From Duganella sp. CF402 (GTDB lineage: Bacteria > Pseudomonadota > Gammaproteobacteria > Burkholderiales > Burkholderiaceae_D): a stretch of 64,000 nt of DNA. The DNA lies in NCBI RefSeq assembly GCF_900109645.1, contig NZ_FOBG01000001.1:1488001-1552000 (forward strand). The letters are read 5' to 3'. Below are positions 34,614 to 44,605 of the stretch, piece after piece; within the stretch, counting starts at the first letter, position 1; every line of letters starts with the position of its first letter. The position numbers and the translations under genes were made by a program. The notes below the pieces were generated by a model that saw nothing but the letters and a program-made list of their open reading frames with translations, ran no database searches and was not told the origin of the DNA.

Positions 34614-35723
34614 ATGTCCGCTCCCTCCCTCCCGCCGCTGCTGGCCGTGCGCGAGCACCACGTCCGCTGCTGGCACAACCAGGTGCCCGACTGGGTCGGT
34701 CCGGCGCTGGAACGGCTGTATGGCAACCTGTTTGCCTCGCTGCCGCAGTTCCGTACCAGCCGCGACCTGGGCGCGGCCCACACCTACGCCGTGTACCAGC
34801 GCGGCGAACTGCGCACGCTGTTCATCTTCAGCCTGCAGCACGGCGTGGCCACGCTGTACAACGAGGTGATTGCGGTCAGCGCAGCCGAGATCCAGGACTT
34901 CGCCGACTATGTGTTTGCCGAGTTCGCGGCAGCGCAGGTGATCAGCCTGCGCGCGGTGCAGGCCGCGCACCACCGCTACCGCTACCCGAGCCAGCAGTAC
35001 GACTACCTGGAAGACACGGTGGTGGCGCTGCCCGCCAGCGTGGCCGCCTATACCGACAGCCTGAGCAAGAACACCCGCCGCAACGTGCGGCGCTACGGCC
35101 AGAGCGTGGAGCGCGGACTGCCCGGCTGCCGTTTCACCGTCCGCCTGGGCAGCGAGGTCGACCCCGCGCAGATCGACGCCGTGATCGCGCTCAACCATGC
35201 GCGCATGGCCGGCAAGCAGCGGCGCTCGATCATCGACCGCGCCGAAACCGAGCGCCTGCAAAACCTGGCGCGCCACTGCGGCCTGGTGGCGCTGCTGACC
35301 ATCGACGGCAAGGTCTGCGCCGGCGCCATCAGCTACCGGGTCGGCGACAACTTCTTCCTGGTGGTGCTGGCGCACGCGCCCGAGTACGACCGCTACAGCC
35401 TGGGTTTCATGTGCTGCTACTGGACCATCAGCGCCTGCATCGAGCGCGGCGGCAAGGAATTCCACTTCCTGTGGGGGCGCTACGACTACAAGCGCCTGTT
35501 CCTCGGCCAGCTGCGCCAGCTCGACCAGCTGCAGCTGTACCGCTCGCGGCGCGCGCTGCTGGCCCACGGCGGCCTGTGGCTGCGCAGCTGGTGGCGGGCG
35601 CAGCAGCGCCGCCTGCTGGTCTGGCTGCACGCCGCGCGCCACAGCGAGCGCGCCGGCGTGCGCACCGTGTGGCAAGCCTACACGCTGCTGCGGCGCTGGC
35701 GCCAGCGCCTGGCGCCGCGCTGA
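34614..35723 (+). CDS. GNAT/FemAB-like acetyltransferase family protein in the polysaccharide operon
   Basis: About 369 residues from MSAPSLPPLL at 34614; the ATG at 34608 has no well-placed Shine-Dalgarno. A long FemAB/CelD-type fold is suggested by SLSKNTRRNVRRYGQSVE, as the conserved basic loop, and later AGAISYRVGDNFFLVVLAHAPEYDRYSLG with IERGGKEFHFLWGRYDYK. It has no signal peptide. Members of this Acetyltransf_6 family occur in cellulose and capsule loci, where their substrates are mostly unproven; acyl transfer to an amino sugar is plausible. It lies between the co-polymerase and the GMC oxidoreductase genes. Confidence 0.8.
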   Translation: MSAPSLPPLLAVREHHVRCWHNQVPDWVGPALERLYGNLFASLPQFRTSRDLGAAHTYAVYQRGELRTLFIFSLQHGVATLYNEVIAVSAAEIQDFADYVFAEFAAAQVISLRAVQAAHHRYRYPSQQYDYLEDTVVALPASVAAYTDSLSKNTRRNVRRYGQSVERGLPGCRFTVRLGSEVDPAQIDAVIALNHARMAGKQRRSIIDRAETERLQNLARHCGLVALLTIDGKVCAGAISYRVGDNFFLVVLAHAPEYDRYSLGFMCCYWTISACIERGGKEFHFLWGRYDYKRLFLGQLRQLDQLQLYRSRRALLAHGGLWLRSWWRAQQRRLLVWLHAARHSERAGVRTVWQAYTLLRRWRQRLAPR

Positions 35724-35768
35724 CGCGCTGCCGACGCCGCCACCGTCCCCTCCTCACGAAAGATTGCC

Positions 35769-37430
35769 ATGTTCATCGATACGCGCCAGCTTGGCCCGCT
35801 CACCCAGGTCGACACCACCGTCTGCATCGTCGGCGGCGGCGTGGCCGGCCTCACCATCGCGCTGGAGATGGAGCGCCTCGGCATCGCCACCTGCCTGCTG
35901 GAAAGCGGCGGTTTCCACGCCGACGACGCCACCCGCGACCTCTACCGCGGCGCCGACCTCGGCCTGCCCTACCGCTTTGCCGACGGCTGCCGCAGCCGTT
36001 TCCTCGGCGGCAGCAGCAACTGCTGGGGCGGCTGGTGCCGGCCGCTCGATCCCTGGGATTTCCAGCAGCGGCGCTGGATCCCGCACAGTGGCTGGCCGTT
36101 CGGGCCGGAAGCACTGGCGCCGTACTACCTGCGCGCGCACGCGGTGTTGCAACTGGGGCCGTACAACTACGTGCCGCAATACTGGGTCGACGCCATCGGC
36201 CGTGCCGACGTGCGGCGCCTGCCGCTGCGCAGCGGCAAGGTGCGCGACACGATTTCGCAGTTCAGCGCGCCGGTGCGCTTTGGCGCCGCCTACCGCCAGG
36301 ACCTGCAGCGCGCGCGCCAGGTGCGGGTCTACCTGTGGGCCAACGCCACCCACCTGGCCGCCGCCCGCCCGGCGCACCAGCTCGAGCAAGTCGAGGCGCG
36401 CACCCTGTGCGGGCGCCGCCTGCAGGTGCGCGCCCGCTATTACGTGCTGGCGGCCGGCGGCATCGAAAATGCGCGCCTGCTGCTGGCGTCCGACGATGTC
36501 CAGCCGGGCGGGCTGGGCAACGGCAACGACCTGGTCGGCCGCTACTTCATGGACCATCCGCGCATCCTGTCCGGGCAGCTGGCCTGGCTGCCGGAGTGGC
36601 GCCGCAACAAACTGTATGACATCAAGTACCACTACCAGAACACGGCGGTGGCGGTCGGCGCCACCCGCGTCGCGGCCCAGCTGGCGCTGAGCGAGGCCAC
36701 CCAGGCCAGCGAAGGCTTGCTCAACGCCCGCGTCTGGTTTTCCTCGACCTTCCCGGGCGAAGGCAGCCCGGCCGCCGCCGCCCTGTTCCGCTACAAGCAG
36801 GCCGCGCTCAGCAAGGACCAGCCGGACTGGCAGCCGCTGGCCGACGCCGCGCTGATGGTGCGCCATCCGCTAGACACGCTGGGCTACGGCATGACCCGCC
36901 TGCTGCAGCCGCGCTGGCTGGTGCGCGAGGTGCGCTTCCAGGCCATCGTCGAGCCGCAGCCCGATCCCGACAGCCGGGTGACGCTGTCGGCCACCGAGCA
37001 CGACGCGCTGGGCATGCGCCGGGTGCAGGTCGACTGGCGCCTCGGCAGCAATGTCCAGCGCACCTTCGACCGCACGCTGGCCATCATCGGCGCCGAACTG
37101 GAACGCGACGGCGTGGCCAAGGTGACGCTGGGGCCGACGCTGGAAGGCGGCCCCTGGCCGTCCAGCCTGGAACCGGAAGGCACCTGGCATCACATGGGCA
37201 CCACCCGCATGCACCGCTCGCCGCGCCACGGCGTGGCCGATGCCGACTGCCGCGTGCACGGCATGCGCAACCTGTACCTGGCCGGCAGCTCGCTGTTCCC
37301 CACGGCCGGCGCCAACTTCCCGACCATCACCCTGACCGCGCTGGCGCTGCGGCTGGCCGACCACCTGGCCGCCGAGCTGCGGCGGCCGGTGGCCACGGCC
37401 GCCACGCCCAGCGAGGCCTCGCTCCACTAA
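35769..37430 (+). CDS. GMC-type FAD-dependent oxidoreductase in the polysaccharide operon
   Basis: A 553-residue protein with the FAD dinucleotide motif CIVGGGVAGLTIALEME at residues about 19-35 and Gly-rich LGGSSNCWGGWC in the substrate-side region. The C-terminal GMC domain has HHMGTTRMH near 474, with the conserved His, and AGANFPTITLTALALRLAD at the end. GMC enzymes oxidise primary or secondary alcohols, including sugars such as glucose and choline-like substrates. Placement between the GNAT gene and the initiating transferase gene suggests a sugar modification step; there is no export signal, so the substrate is cytoplasmic. The function here is inferred. Confidence 0.87.
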   Translation: MFIDTRQLGPLTQVDTTVCIVGGGVAGLTIALEMERLGIATCLLESGGFHADDATRDLYRGADLGLPYRFADGCRSRFLGGSSNCWGGWCRPLDPWDFQQRRWIPHSGWPFGPEALAPYYLRAHAVLQLGPYNYVPQYWVDAIGRADVRRLPLRSGKVRDTISQFSAPVRFGAAYRQDLQRARQVRVYLWANATHLAAARPAHQLEQVEARTLCGRRLQVRARYYVLAAGGIENARLLLASDDVQPGGLGNGNDLVGRYFMDHPRILSGQLAWLPEWRRNKLYDIKYHYQNTAVAVGATRVAAQLALSEATQASEGLLNARVWFSSTFPGEGSPAAAALFRYKQAALSKDQPDWQPLADAALMVRHPLDTLGYGMTRLLQPRWLVREVRFQAIVEPQPDPDSRVTLSATEHDALGMRRVQVDWRLGSNVQRTFDRTLAIIGAELERDGVAKVTLGPTLEGGPWPSSLEPEGTWHHMGTTRMHRSPRHGVADADCRVHGMRNLYLAGSSLFPTAGANFPTITLTALALRLADHLAAELRRPVATAATPSEASLH

Positions 37431-37446
37431 CGACAGTCCCGACACC

Positions 37447-38820
37447 ATGCGCATCCCCTTACTCAACGATACCGAACGGCTCAGCTTTGCGCTGCGCCTG
37501 GGCGACCTCGCGCTGCTGACGCTGGCCGGCCTGGGCGCCAGCCGCTGGCAGCTCCTGGGCACGATGGCGGCGCCGGCGCCGGCCTGGCTGCCGCTGTGCG
37601 TGGCGCTGGGCGCGGCGCTGCTGCCGCAGTGCGGCCTGTACCGGCTGGACTTGCCGGGCGCACCGCGCGCGCTGCTGGCGCGGCTGCTGGCAACCTGGCT
37701 GTGCCTGCTGGCCGGGTCCCTGCTGGCCGGCCTGGTGCTGGAGCAGTCGCCACGCGCCACGCTGCTGTGGCTGGGACAGTGGCTGCTGCTGGCGCTGCCG
37801 CTGATGTGGGGGCTGCACATGGCCGCGCGCGGCGCCGGCCTGAGCCCGGCGCGGGTGCTGGTGATCGGCCAGGCCGGCGCCAGCCAGACGCTGTACCAGC
37901 GCCACCGCCAGGCCGGCGCCGGGCCCTACCAGATCACCGCGCTGTGCCTGACCGACGGCGCCAGTGCGCCGGCCGCGGCCGGGGTCGAGCAGATCGCGCG
38001 CAGCAGCCAGGTGCCGGCCTACGTCGGCAGCCACGCGATCGACCAGATCTGGATCGTGCTGCCGCTCAGCGACGCCGCCGCCATCGCCCGCCTGCAGCAT
38101 CTGCTGCGCAATACCCTGGTGCACATCCGCTGGCTGCAGGACCTGCGCGACCTGCAGGTGCTCAACGTCAGCGGCAGCACGCTGTACGACTTCCCGGTGC
38201 TGGACCTGAACTGCATGAAAGCCAGCGCCGCCGGCCAGCTGCAGAAATACCTGTTCGACAAGGTCTTCGCGCTGCTGGCGCTGCTGCTGCTGGCGCCGCT
38301 GCTGCTGCTGATCGGCCTGGCCATCCGCTGCGAGACGCCGGGGCCGGCGCTGTTCGTCCAGCCGCGCATCGGCCTCAACGGGCGCCAGTTCAGGCTCTAC
38401 AAGTTCCGCAGCATGCACCGCCACGCCGACAGCCCGACCCTGCAACAGGCCGGCCGCGACGACCCGCGCGTGACCCGGCTCGGGCGCTGGCTGCGGCGTA
38501 CCAGCCTCGACGAGCTGCCGCAGTTTTTCAACGTGCTGCTGGGCGACATGTCGGTGGTCGGTCCGCGCCCGCACGCAGTCCCGCACACCGAGCTGTACTG
38601 CCGCCAGCTCGACGTCTACATGGTGCGCCACCGCGCCAAGCCCGGCATCACCGGCTGGGCCCAGATCAACGGCGCGCGCGGTGAGACCGACACGCTCGAC
38701 AAGATGATCCGGCGGGTGCAGCTGGACCTGTATTACCTGCAGCACTGGTCGCTTTGGCTGGACCTGCGCATCGTGCTGTGGACAGCCTGCAAGGGCTGGA
38801 CCGGCAACAACGTTTATTAA
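37447..38820 (+). CDS. Undecaprenyl-phosphate glucose phosphotransferase (WcaJ-like)
   Basis: A 457-residue polyprenyl-phosphate hexose-1-phosphate transferase. The N-terminal half has four hydrophobic helices, a CoA-binding-like region ([17 protein letters not shown]) and a further helix near residue 275-300. The C-terminal catalytic domain carries [32 protein letters not shown] and [11 protein letters not shown], the typical signature, and ends [15 protein letters not shown] with [14 protein letters not shown]. This step places the first sugar, probably glucose-1-phosphate by homology to WcaJ/GumD, on the lipid carrier. It commits precursor to the repeat unit. Short intergenic gaps on both sides indicate co-transcription. 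Confidence 0.9.
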   Translation: MRIPLLNDTERLSFALRLGDLALLTLAGLGASRWQLLGTMAAPAPAWLPLCVALGAALLPQCGLYRLDLPGAPRALLARLLATWLCLLAGSLLAGLVLEQSPRATLLWLGQWLLLALPLMWGLHMAARGAGLSPARVLVIGQAGASQTLYQRHRQAGAGPYQITALCLTDGASAPAAAGVEQIARSSQVPAYVGSHAIDQIWIVLPLSDAAAIARLQHLLRNTLVHIRWLQDLRDLQVLNVSGSTLYDFPVLDLNCMKASAAGQLQKYLFDKVFALLALLLLAPLLLLIGLAIRCETPGPALFVQPRIGLNGRQFRLYKFRSMHRHADSPTLQQAGRDDPRVTRLGRWLRRTSLDELPQFFNVLLGDMSVVGPRPHAVPHTELYCRQLDVYMVRHRAKPGITGWAQINGARGETDTLDKMIRRVQLDLYYLQHWSLWLDLRIVLWTACKGWTGNNVY

Positions 38821-38844
38821 CCATGACATCACCAGGAGCCCCAG

Positions 38845-40023
38845 ATGAATGACAAGCCCGCACTATCCGCGCTGGAGCGCGCAATGCCGCAGCCGCACGC
38901 TGCCAAGGTGGCGCTGATCACCGGCATCACCGGCCAGGACGGCTCTTACCTGACCGAACTGCTGCTCGACAAGGGCTATGTGGTGCACGGCATCGTGCGG
39001 CGCAGCTCCAGTCCCAACACCAGCCGCATCGACCACCTGCTGGGCAGCAGCGACGCCGCCGGCGGCCGCCTGTTCCTGCACGACGGCGACCTGACCGACG
39101 CCGCCGCGCTGATGCGCATCATGGCGGCCGTGCGGCCCGACGAGGTCTACAACCTGGCCGCCCAGAGCCACGTCGCCTGCTCGTTCGAGGTGCCCGAGTA
39201 CACCGCCCAGACCGACGCGCTCGGTCCGCTGCGGCTGCTGGAGGCCATCCGCACGCTGGGGCTGACCCACCGCACCCGCTTCTACCAGGCCTCCACCTCG
39301 GAGCTGTATGGCCAGGCCCAGGCCTCGCCGCAGGCGGAGGACACGCCGTTCGCGCCGCGCAGCCCGTACGCGGCGGCCAAGCTGTATGCCTACTGGATCA
39401 CCGTCAATTACCGCGAGGCGTATGGCATCTACGCCTGCAACGGCATCCTGTTCAACCACGAATCGCCGCGCCGCGGCAACGAATTCGTGACGCGCAAGAT
39501 CACCCTGGCGCTGGCGCGCATCGCCTGCGGCCAGCCGGCCACGCTGCGCCTGGGCAACCTGGCCGCGCTGCGCGACTGGGGCCATGCACGCGACTACGTG
39601 GCGATGCAATGGCTGATGCTGCAGCAGCCCGATGCGCGCGATTACGTGATCGCCACCGGCGTGCATTACAGCGTGCGCCACTTTGTCGATTGCGCCGCCC
39701 ATGAACTGGGCATCACGCTGGCATGGTCCGGCACCGGCTTGCACGAACGCGCCCACATTGCCGCGCTGCAGGCCGGCTCGGCCGCGGCCGCGCACTGCCG
39801 CTGCGGCCAGCTGGTGGTGCAGATCGACCCGGCGCTGTTCCGCCCGACCGAAGTGGCCACCCTGCTCGGCGACGCCAGCCGGGCGCGCCTGCAACTGGGC
39901 TGGACGCCGCAGCACAGCTTTGCGCAGCTGGTGCGCGGCATGGTGCAGGCCGACCTGGCGCTGGCCATGGCCGCGGCGCCCGCCAGCGCGCCCGCTGCCG
40001 TCCACCGGGAGAATCTCGCATGA
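38845..40023 (+). CDS. gmd: GDP-mannose 4,6-dehydratase
   Basis: A 392-residue extended short-chain dehydrogenase. It shows [19 protein letters not shown] for NADP binding, the catalytic ASTSELYG and the YxxxK pair in [22 protein letters not shown]. Further on [17 protein letters not shown] is a family signature close to the LGNLDAKRDWGHAKDYV pattern. It converts GDP-mannose to GDP-4-keto-6-deoxymannose, the first step to GDP-fucose. The start at 38845 has AGGAG about 9 bases upstream; a few extra N-terminal residues come before the first strand. The stop overlaps the next gene's start (ATGA), and the next gene does the second step. Confidence 0.93.
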   Translation: MNDKPALSALERAMPQPHAAKVALITGITGQDGSYLTELLLDKGYVVHGIVRRSSSPNTSRIDHLLGSSDAAGGRLFLHDGDLTDAAALMRIMAAVRPDEVYNLAAQSHVACSFEVPEYTAQTDALGPLRLLEAIRTLGLTHRTRFYQASTSELYGQAQASPQAEDTPFAPRSPYAAAKLYAYWITVNYREAYGIYACNGILFNHESPRRGNEFVTRKITLALARIACGQPATLRLGNLAALRDWGHARDYVAMQWLMLQQPDARDYVIATGVHYSVRHFVDCAAHELGITLAWSGTGLHERAHIAALQAGSAAAAHCRCGQLVVQIDPALFRPTEVATLLGDASRARLQLGWTPQHSFAQLVRGMVQADLALAMAAAPASAPAAVHRENLA

Positions 40024-41096
40024 ACCCGCTCAGCCAACGCATCTTCGTCGCCGGCCACCGAGGGCTGGTCGGCTCGTCCATCGTGCGCGCCCTGCGCCGC
40101 CAGGGCTATGTCAATCTGCTGACCTGCTCGCACGAGCAGCTCGACCTGACCGACCAGGCCCAGGTGCGCGCGCTGTTCAAGCGCGAATCGATCGACGTGG
40201 TCTACCTGGCCGCCGCCACCGTCGGCGGCATCCACGCCAACAACAGCTATCCCGCCGAGTTCATTTATTCGAACATGGCCATCGAGGCCAACGTGATCCA
40301 CGAAGCGTGGCGCCACGGCACCCAGAAGCTGCTGTTCCTCGGCTCGTCGTGCATCTACCCGCGGCTGGCGCCGCAGCCGATCCACGAATCGGCGCTGCTG
40401 CACGGCGCGCTGGAGCCGACCAACGAACCGTACGCGATTGCCAAGATCGCCGGCATCAAGATCTGCGAAAGCTACAACCGCCAGTACGGCACCCGCTTCC
40501 GCAGCGTCATGCCGACCAATCTGTACGGCCCGGGCGACAACTACCATGCCGAGAACAGCCACGTGATCCCGGGCCTGATCCGGCGCCTGCACGACGCCCG
40601 CCACAGCGGCGCCAAGGAGGTGCTGATCTGGGGCACCGGCGAGGCGCGCCGCGAATTCCTGTATGTGGACGACCTGGCCAACGCCTGCCTGCACGTGATG
40701 AACGTCAGCGAGGACCGCTACCGCAGCGTCACCAAGCCGATGGTGTCGCACCTGAACATCGGCAGCGGCGAGGAAGTCAGCATCGCCGCGCTGGCGCAGA
40801 TGATCGCGCAGATCGTCGGCTACGGCGGCCGCCTGGTATTCGACCTCAGCCGGCCGGACGGCACGCCGCGCAAGCTGCTCGACACCGCCAGCCTGAACAA
40901 GCTGGGCTGGCGCGCCAGCGTCACCCTGGCGCGCGGCCTGCAGGAGACCTACCACAGCTTCCTGCGCGCCGAGCAGGCCGGCAGCCGCCAGCAGCAGGCG
41001 CGGGCGCTGGACCCGGTCTCGCACCGGCTGCGCGGCCAGTTCCAGCCGGCGCCGTCGCTGGCCCATGCCTACGCCGACATGCGTGCGCCCTACTGA
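40020..41096 (+). CDS. fcl: GDP-L-fucose synthase
   Basis: About 358 residues from [19 protein letters not shown]; the frame is open upstream into gmd, but the ATGA overlap and homology fix the start at 40020. It is an epimerase/reductase of the SDR family: [15 protein letters not shown] binds NADP, then [16 protein letters not shown] and [15 protein letters not shown] contain the Ser-Tyr-Lys catalytic set, and [11 protein letters not shown] is typical. It turns GDP-4-keto-6-deoxymannose into GDP-L-fucose. The C-terminus is somewhat longer than average (residues about 318-358, Gln/Ala-rich). It supplies the fucose expected in the polymer. Confidence 0.93.
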   Translation: MNPLSQRIFVAGHRGLVGSSIVRALRRQGYVNLLTCSHEQLDLTDQAQVRALFKRESIDVVYLAAATVGGIHANNSYPAEFIYSNMAIEANVIHEAWRHGTQKLLFLGSSCIYPRLAPQPIHESALLHGALEPTNEPYAIAKIAGIKICESYNRQYGTRFRSVMPTNLYGPGDNYHAENSHVIPGLIRRLHDARHSGAKEVLIWGTGEARREFLYVDDLANACLHVMNVSEDRYRSVTKPMVSHLNIGSGEEVSIAALAQMIAQIVGYGGRLVFDLSRPDGTPRKLLDTASLNKLGWRASVTLARGLQETYHSFLRAEQAGSRQQQARALDPVSHRLRGQFQPAPSLAHAYADMRAPY

Positions 41097-41108
41097 GGCC
41101 GGGCCGCC

Positions 41109-42395
41109 GTGTCGACCACCCGCGAGCGCCGCCCGCGCCTCCCTGCCCTGGCGGCGCTGCGCGCGCCGCTGCTGCTGAGCCTGGCCAATCAGCTGCTGGG
41201 CAGCGGCGCCAATTTCGTGGTCGGGGTGTACCTGGCGCGCAGCCTGGCGCTGGCCGAATTCGGGCTGTACGGCATCTGCTACGGCCTGTGCATGCTGTAC
41301 CTCGGCGTCGGCAACGCCCTGCTGCTGACCCAGATGACCGTCAGCATGGCCGGCCAGCCGTCCGCCGTGCAGGCGGCCTATGCCGGGCGGGTGCTGGCCG
41401 GCATCCTGCTGCTGGGCAGCGTGCTGCTGCTGGCCGGCGCCGCCAGCGCCGCCGCGCTGTGGCGCTGGGACGCTGCCAGCCCGTATGCGGGGCTGGCAGC
41501 GCCGGTGGCGGTGGCGGCAGCGCTGATGCTGTGCGGCGAATTTTTCATCACCTACGCCTACATCCGCCACCACGAGCGCGCGGCGCTGCTGGTCAATGCC
41601 GCCGCGCTGGTGGTGGTGGCGGGCGGGCTGGCGCTGCTGCATGGGGCCGGCATGGCGCCGGACGCGGCCGGCGTGCTGCTGCTGTACGCCGGCGGCAATG
41701 CGCTGGGCGCCGCGCTGGCCTACCTGAGCGCGCCGCTGGCCTGGCGCCAGCCGCTGCCGCAGTTGCGCTGCCACTGGCGCAGCGCGCGCGGCCACGGCGG
41801 CTGGTCGCTGGGCGGGATGGCCATCAGCTGGGTGCAGGCGCAAAGCGCGACCTACACCCTGGCCGCCATGCTGGGACCGGCCGGCGCCGGGCTGGCCAAC
41901 CTGAGCCGCCTGTTCATCTCGCCGTTCACCTTCCTGGTGCCGGCGGTAAACAAGATTGCGCTGCCGCGGCTGGCGGCGCTGCGCGCCAGCGACCCGCGCC
42001 GCATGCGCCGCCTGGCCACCCGGCTGGCGCTGGCGATGGTGCTGCTGGCGGCGCTGTACGCGCTGCTGCTGCTGTCCTGCCTGGGCTGGCTGGCGCCGCT
42101 GCTGCTGGGCTACAGCGTGCCGCAGCTGCCGCTGCTGGTGGCGGTGTGGTGCCTGGTGCTGCTGTTCCAGGTGGGCCGCAGCTGCGGCGCCCTGTTGTTG
42201 CAGACGCAAATGAAGTTCCGCCAGCTGACGCTGATTACGCTGCCGTGCGCAGTGCTGGCGGTGGGCACGGCGGTGCTGCTGATGCAGCGCTATCAGGCGG
42301 CCGGCGCCATTGCCGGCGTACTGGCCGGCGAAGGCTTGCTGGCCCTGCTTATCTGGAAGGAGATCGCTCATGGCGCCCGAACTGAACTCGGTTGA
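41109..42395 (+). CDS. Oligosaccharide flippase (Wzx-like)
   Basis: A 428-residue membrane protein with a GTG start at 41109. About 12 to 14 hydrophobic helices alternate with short polar loops, and the start PLLLSLANQLLGSGANFVVG looks like MOP-superfamily flippases. Such proteins move lipid-linked repeat units from the cytoplasmic to the periplasmic leaflet for Wzy-dependent polymerisation. It is 12 bases downstream of fcl and overlaps the following GT2 gene by 26 bases. Sequence conservation in the family is low, so the call rests on topology and on context. Confidence 0.85.
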   Translation: MSTTRERRPRLPALAALRAPLLLSLANQLLGSGANFVVGVYLARSLALAEFGLYGICYGLCMLYLGVGNALLLTQMTVSMAGQPSAVQAAYAGRVLAGILLLGSVLLLAGAASAAALWRWDAASPYAGLAAPVAVAAALMLCGEFFITYAYIRHHERAALLVNAAALVVVAGGLALLHGAGMAPDAAGVLLLYAGGNALGAALAYLSAPLAWRQPLPQLRCHWRSARGHGGWSLGGMAISWVQAQSATYTLAAMLGPAGAGLANLSRLFISPFTFLVPAVNKIALPRLAALRASDPRRMRRLATRLALAMVLLAALYALLLLSCLGWLAPLLLGYSVPQLPLLVAVWCLVLLFQVGRSCGALLLQTQMKFRQLTLITLPCAVLAVGTAVLLMQRYQAAGAIAGVLAGEGLLALLIWKEIAHGARTELG

Positions 42396-43290
42396 TATCT
42401 GTATTGCCACCTATCGCCGGCCGGCCTTGCTGGCCGCGCTGCTGGCCGCGCTGGCGCAGCAGGACCGGCGCGGCATGGCGGTGCGCCTGATCGTGATTGA
42501 CAACGACCGCCACGGCACGGCGCGCGCGGCGGCGCGCGCCGGCGCCGCCCACAGCGGCCTGCCGCTGCTCTACCAGATCGAGCCGCAACAGAACATCGCG
42601 CTGGCGCGCAACCGGGCGCTGCGCTTAAGCAAGGCCGACTACATCGTCTTCATCGACGACGATGAAACCCCCGCGCCCGGCTGGCTGGCGGCGCTGCTGA
42701 CGTGCTGCCAGCGCTGCGACGCCGATCTGGTGTTCGGCCCGGTCGACAGCGTGCTGCCGGCCGACGCGCCGGCGTGGGCCCACGCCTGTTTCCACAAGCC
42801 GCCGCTGGCCACCGGCGCGGCGCTGCGCTACGGCGGCGCCGGCAACGTGCTGCTGCGGCGCCGCGTGCTGGCCCCGCCCGGCCCCTGGTTCGATCCCGAT
42901 TTCGGCCTGACCGGCGGCGAAGATCTGGACTGGTTCTATCGCCTGCACCTGGCCGGCCGGCGCCTGGTCTGGTGCGCCGAAGCCAGCGCCAGCGAGCCGG
43001 TGCCGCCGGCGCGCCTGCAACTGCGCTGGGCGCGCCGGCGCGCCTTCCGCGGCGGGCAGACCTACTACCGGGTGGTGGTGCGGCGCAGCCCGCGCCGCAG
43101 CCGCTGGCTGTGGTTGGGCGGCAAGGCCCTGCAACTGCTGGCGGGCCTGGCGCTGGCGCCGCTGCTGCGCTGCGCCAGCTATCCGGCGTTTGTGCAGCTG
43201 ACGCTGCGCCTGGCCGGCGCCGCCGGCCAGCTGTCGCGCAGCCTGGTGCCCTACGACTACGAGGAATACCATGCGCGCCAACAGCCTTAA
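42370..43290 (+). CDS. Glycosyltransferase family 2
   Basis: About 306 residues from MAPELNSVDICIATYRR at 42370, preceded by AAGGAG; the frame is open earlier inside the flippase gene. It is a GT-A protein with the donor motif DYIVFIDDDETPAPGWL, the metal-binding DDD, near residues 93-105 and GGEDLDWFYRLHLAG as the acceptor-side ED motif near 185. A hydrophobic stretch near the C-terminus (LLAGLALAPLLRC) may hold it at the membrane. It probably adds one sugar to the repeat unit. The start lies within the end of the flippase gene and the stop overlaps the polymerase gene by 20 bases. Confidence 0.88.
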   Translation: MAPELNSVDICIATYRRPALLAALLAALAQQDRRGMAVRLIVIDNDRHGTARAAARAGAAHSGLPLLYQIEPQQNIALARNRALRLSKADYIVFIDDDETPAPGWLAALLTCCQRCDADLVFGPVDSVLPADAPAWAHACFHKPPLATGAALRYGGAGNVLLRRRVLAPPGPWFDPDFGLTGGEDLDWFYRLHLAGRRLVWCAEASASEPVPPARLQLRWARRRAFRGGQTYYRVVVRRSPRRSRWLWLGGKALQLLAGLALAPLLRCASYPAFVQLTLRLAGAAGQLSRSLVPYDYEEYHARQQP

Positions 43291-44605
43291 CCTTACCCCG
43301 GCCGGCGCCGGCGGCCTGGCCGACCGCTGGTGCGCGTGGCCGCTGCTGATCCTGATGGCCAGCTCCGGCCTGCCGATCAGCTACAGCCTGGCGCCGGCGC
43401 GCGTCATGGCGGTGGCCGACGTGGCCGAGCAGACCGCCGCTGCCGCCTCCAGCGCCAGCACCCTGGGCTCGCTCGGCAACCTGCTGCTGCTGGGCGGCCT
43501 GTACAGCTGGGCCGGCGCCATGCTGCTCAGCCGGCCGCGCAGCGTGGCCGCGGTGCTGCTGCGCTGCTGGCCGCTGCTGCTGCTGATGGCGCTGCTGCTG
43601 GCCAGCGCGCTGTGGAGCTATCTGCCGGAAAAAGTCCTGCTCAACGTGGTGCACAACAACGGCGTGCTGCTGATCGCGCTGGCGGCCGCCATGCGCTACC
43701 GCCACCAGCCGGCCAGCCTGCCGCAGCAGCTGGGGCTGGTACTGGGCGCCAACATGGCGCTGCAGGTGGCGGCCGTGCTGCTGCTGCCCGGCTATGCCAT
43801 CGACTGGCAGGGCCGCTGGCAGGGCCTGACCGTGCACCCCAATACGCTGGGCGGGCTCGGCTTCACTGCCTTCTGGGCCAATGCGGCCGCGCTCAGCGCC
43901 GGCCCGCCGCCCTGGCCGCGCTGCCACTGGCTCGGTTGCGCACTGTCGCTGCTGGCCATCGGCGGCGCCGACAGCGTCACCTCCAAGGTGTGCGTGGCGC
44001 TGGTGCTGCTGGTGCTGCTGGGCCTGCGCTGGCTGCGGCGGCGCGGCACCAGCCGCCAGCAGTACCTGCGGCTGCTGGCGGCCGGCGCCATGCTGCTGGT
44101 GCTGCTCAAATTGCTGGCCGGCGCGGTCGACCTCGAATGGCTGTACGCGCTGCTGGGGCGCAACAGCCAGCTGACCGGCCGCGACGAGGTGTGGCGCGAC
44201 GCCTACCAGGCCATCGGCGCGCGGCCGCTGCTGGGCTGGAGTTTCGACGACCACGCCTACCTGATCGCCTCGGCCGGCATGCCGTATTCGAGCTACCACA
44301 ACGGCGTGCTCGACCTGGCGGTCAACGGCGGCGGCGTGGCGGTGCTGCTGCTGGCGCTGCTGATGCTGAACTGGGCGGCCGGCATGCTGCGGCCGCGCCT
44401 GCTGGCGGCGCGCATTGCGCCGTACTCGGTGGCGTTCGTGCTGGCCTACATGCTGCACAACCGGGCCGAAGCCTCGTACGTGTCGCCGCGCGGCCAGATG
44501 TGGGTGATCTTCCTGGCGCTGCTGCTGCTGGGCGCCTGCCGCCCGCCGCAGCGCCAGCGCGAGCACGGCCTGTCCTTTGCGGAGGCCGGCCATGCAGCCC
44601 GCTGA
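43271..44605 (+). CDS. O-antigen ligase/polymerase family protein (Wzy-like)
   Basis: A 444-residue integral membrane protein with about 10 to 12 hydrophobic segments and a large periplasmic loop in the C-terminal half containing NSQLTGRDEVWRDAYQAIG and YSSYHNGVLDLAV, the Wzy_C/WaaL-family pattern. In a locus with Wzx and Wzc homologues the natural call is the polymerase that joins repeat units in the periplasm. A ligase role is not excluded by sequence, but there is no LPS locus here. The start overlaps the GT2 gene by 20 bases and the stop overlaps the acyltransferase gene by 14 bases. Confidence 0.87.
   Translation: MRANSLNLTPAGAGGLADRWCAWPLLILMASSGLPISYSLAPARVMAVADVAEQTAAAASSASTLGSLGNLLLLGGLYSWAGAMLLSRPRSVAAVLLRCWPLLLLMALLLASALWSYLPEKVLLNVVHNNGVLLIALAAAMRYRHQPASLPQQLGLVLGANMALQVAAVLLLPGYAIDWQGRWQGLTVHPNTLGGLGFTAFWANAAALSAGPPPWPRCHWLGCALSLLAIGGADSVTSKVCVALVLLVLLGLRWLRRRGTSRQQYLRLLAAGAMLLVLLKLLAGAVDLEWLYALLGRNSQLTGRDEVWRDAYQAIGARPLLGWSFDDHAYLIASAGMPYSSYHNGVLDLAVNGGGVAVLLLALLMLNWAAGMLRPRLLAARIAPYSVAFVLAYMLHNRAEASYVSPRGQMWVIFLALLLLGACRPPQRQREHGLSFAEAGHAAR

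Noticed and set aside
31902-35675. A 1257-codon open frame on the minus strand
   Set aside because: It lies opposite the export lipoprotein, Wzc-like and GNAT genes, which have clear homology. Its translation is repetitive in Gln, Ala, Arg and His, as expected from an antisense frame in GC-rich DNA.
39666-42410. A 914-codon minus-strand frame opposite fcl and wzx
   Set aside because: Composition (Gln, Ala, His, Arg) and lack of motifs show it to be an antisense shadow of known genes.
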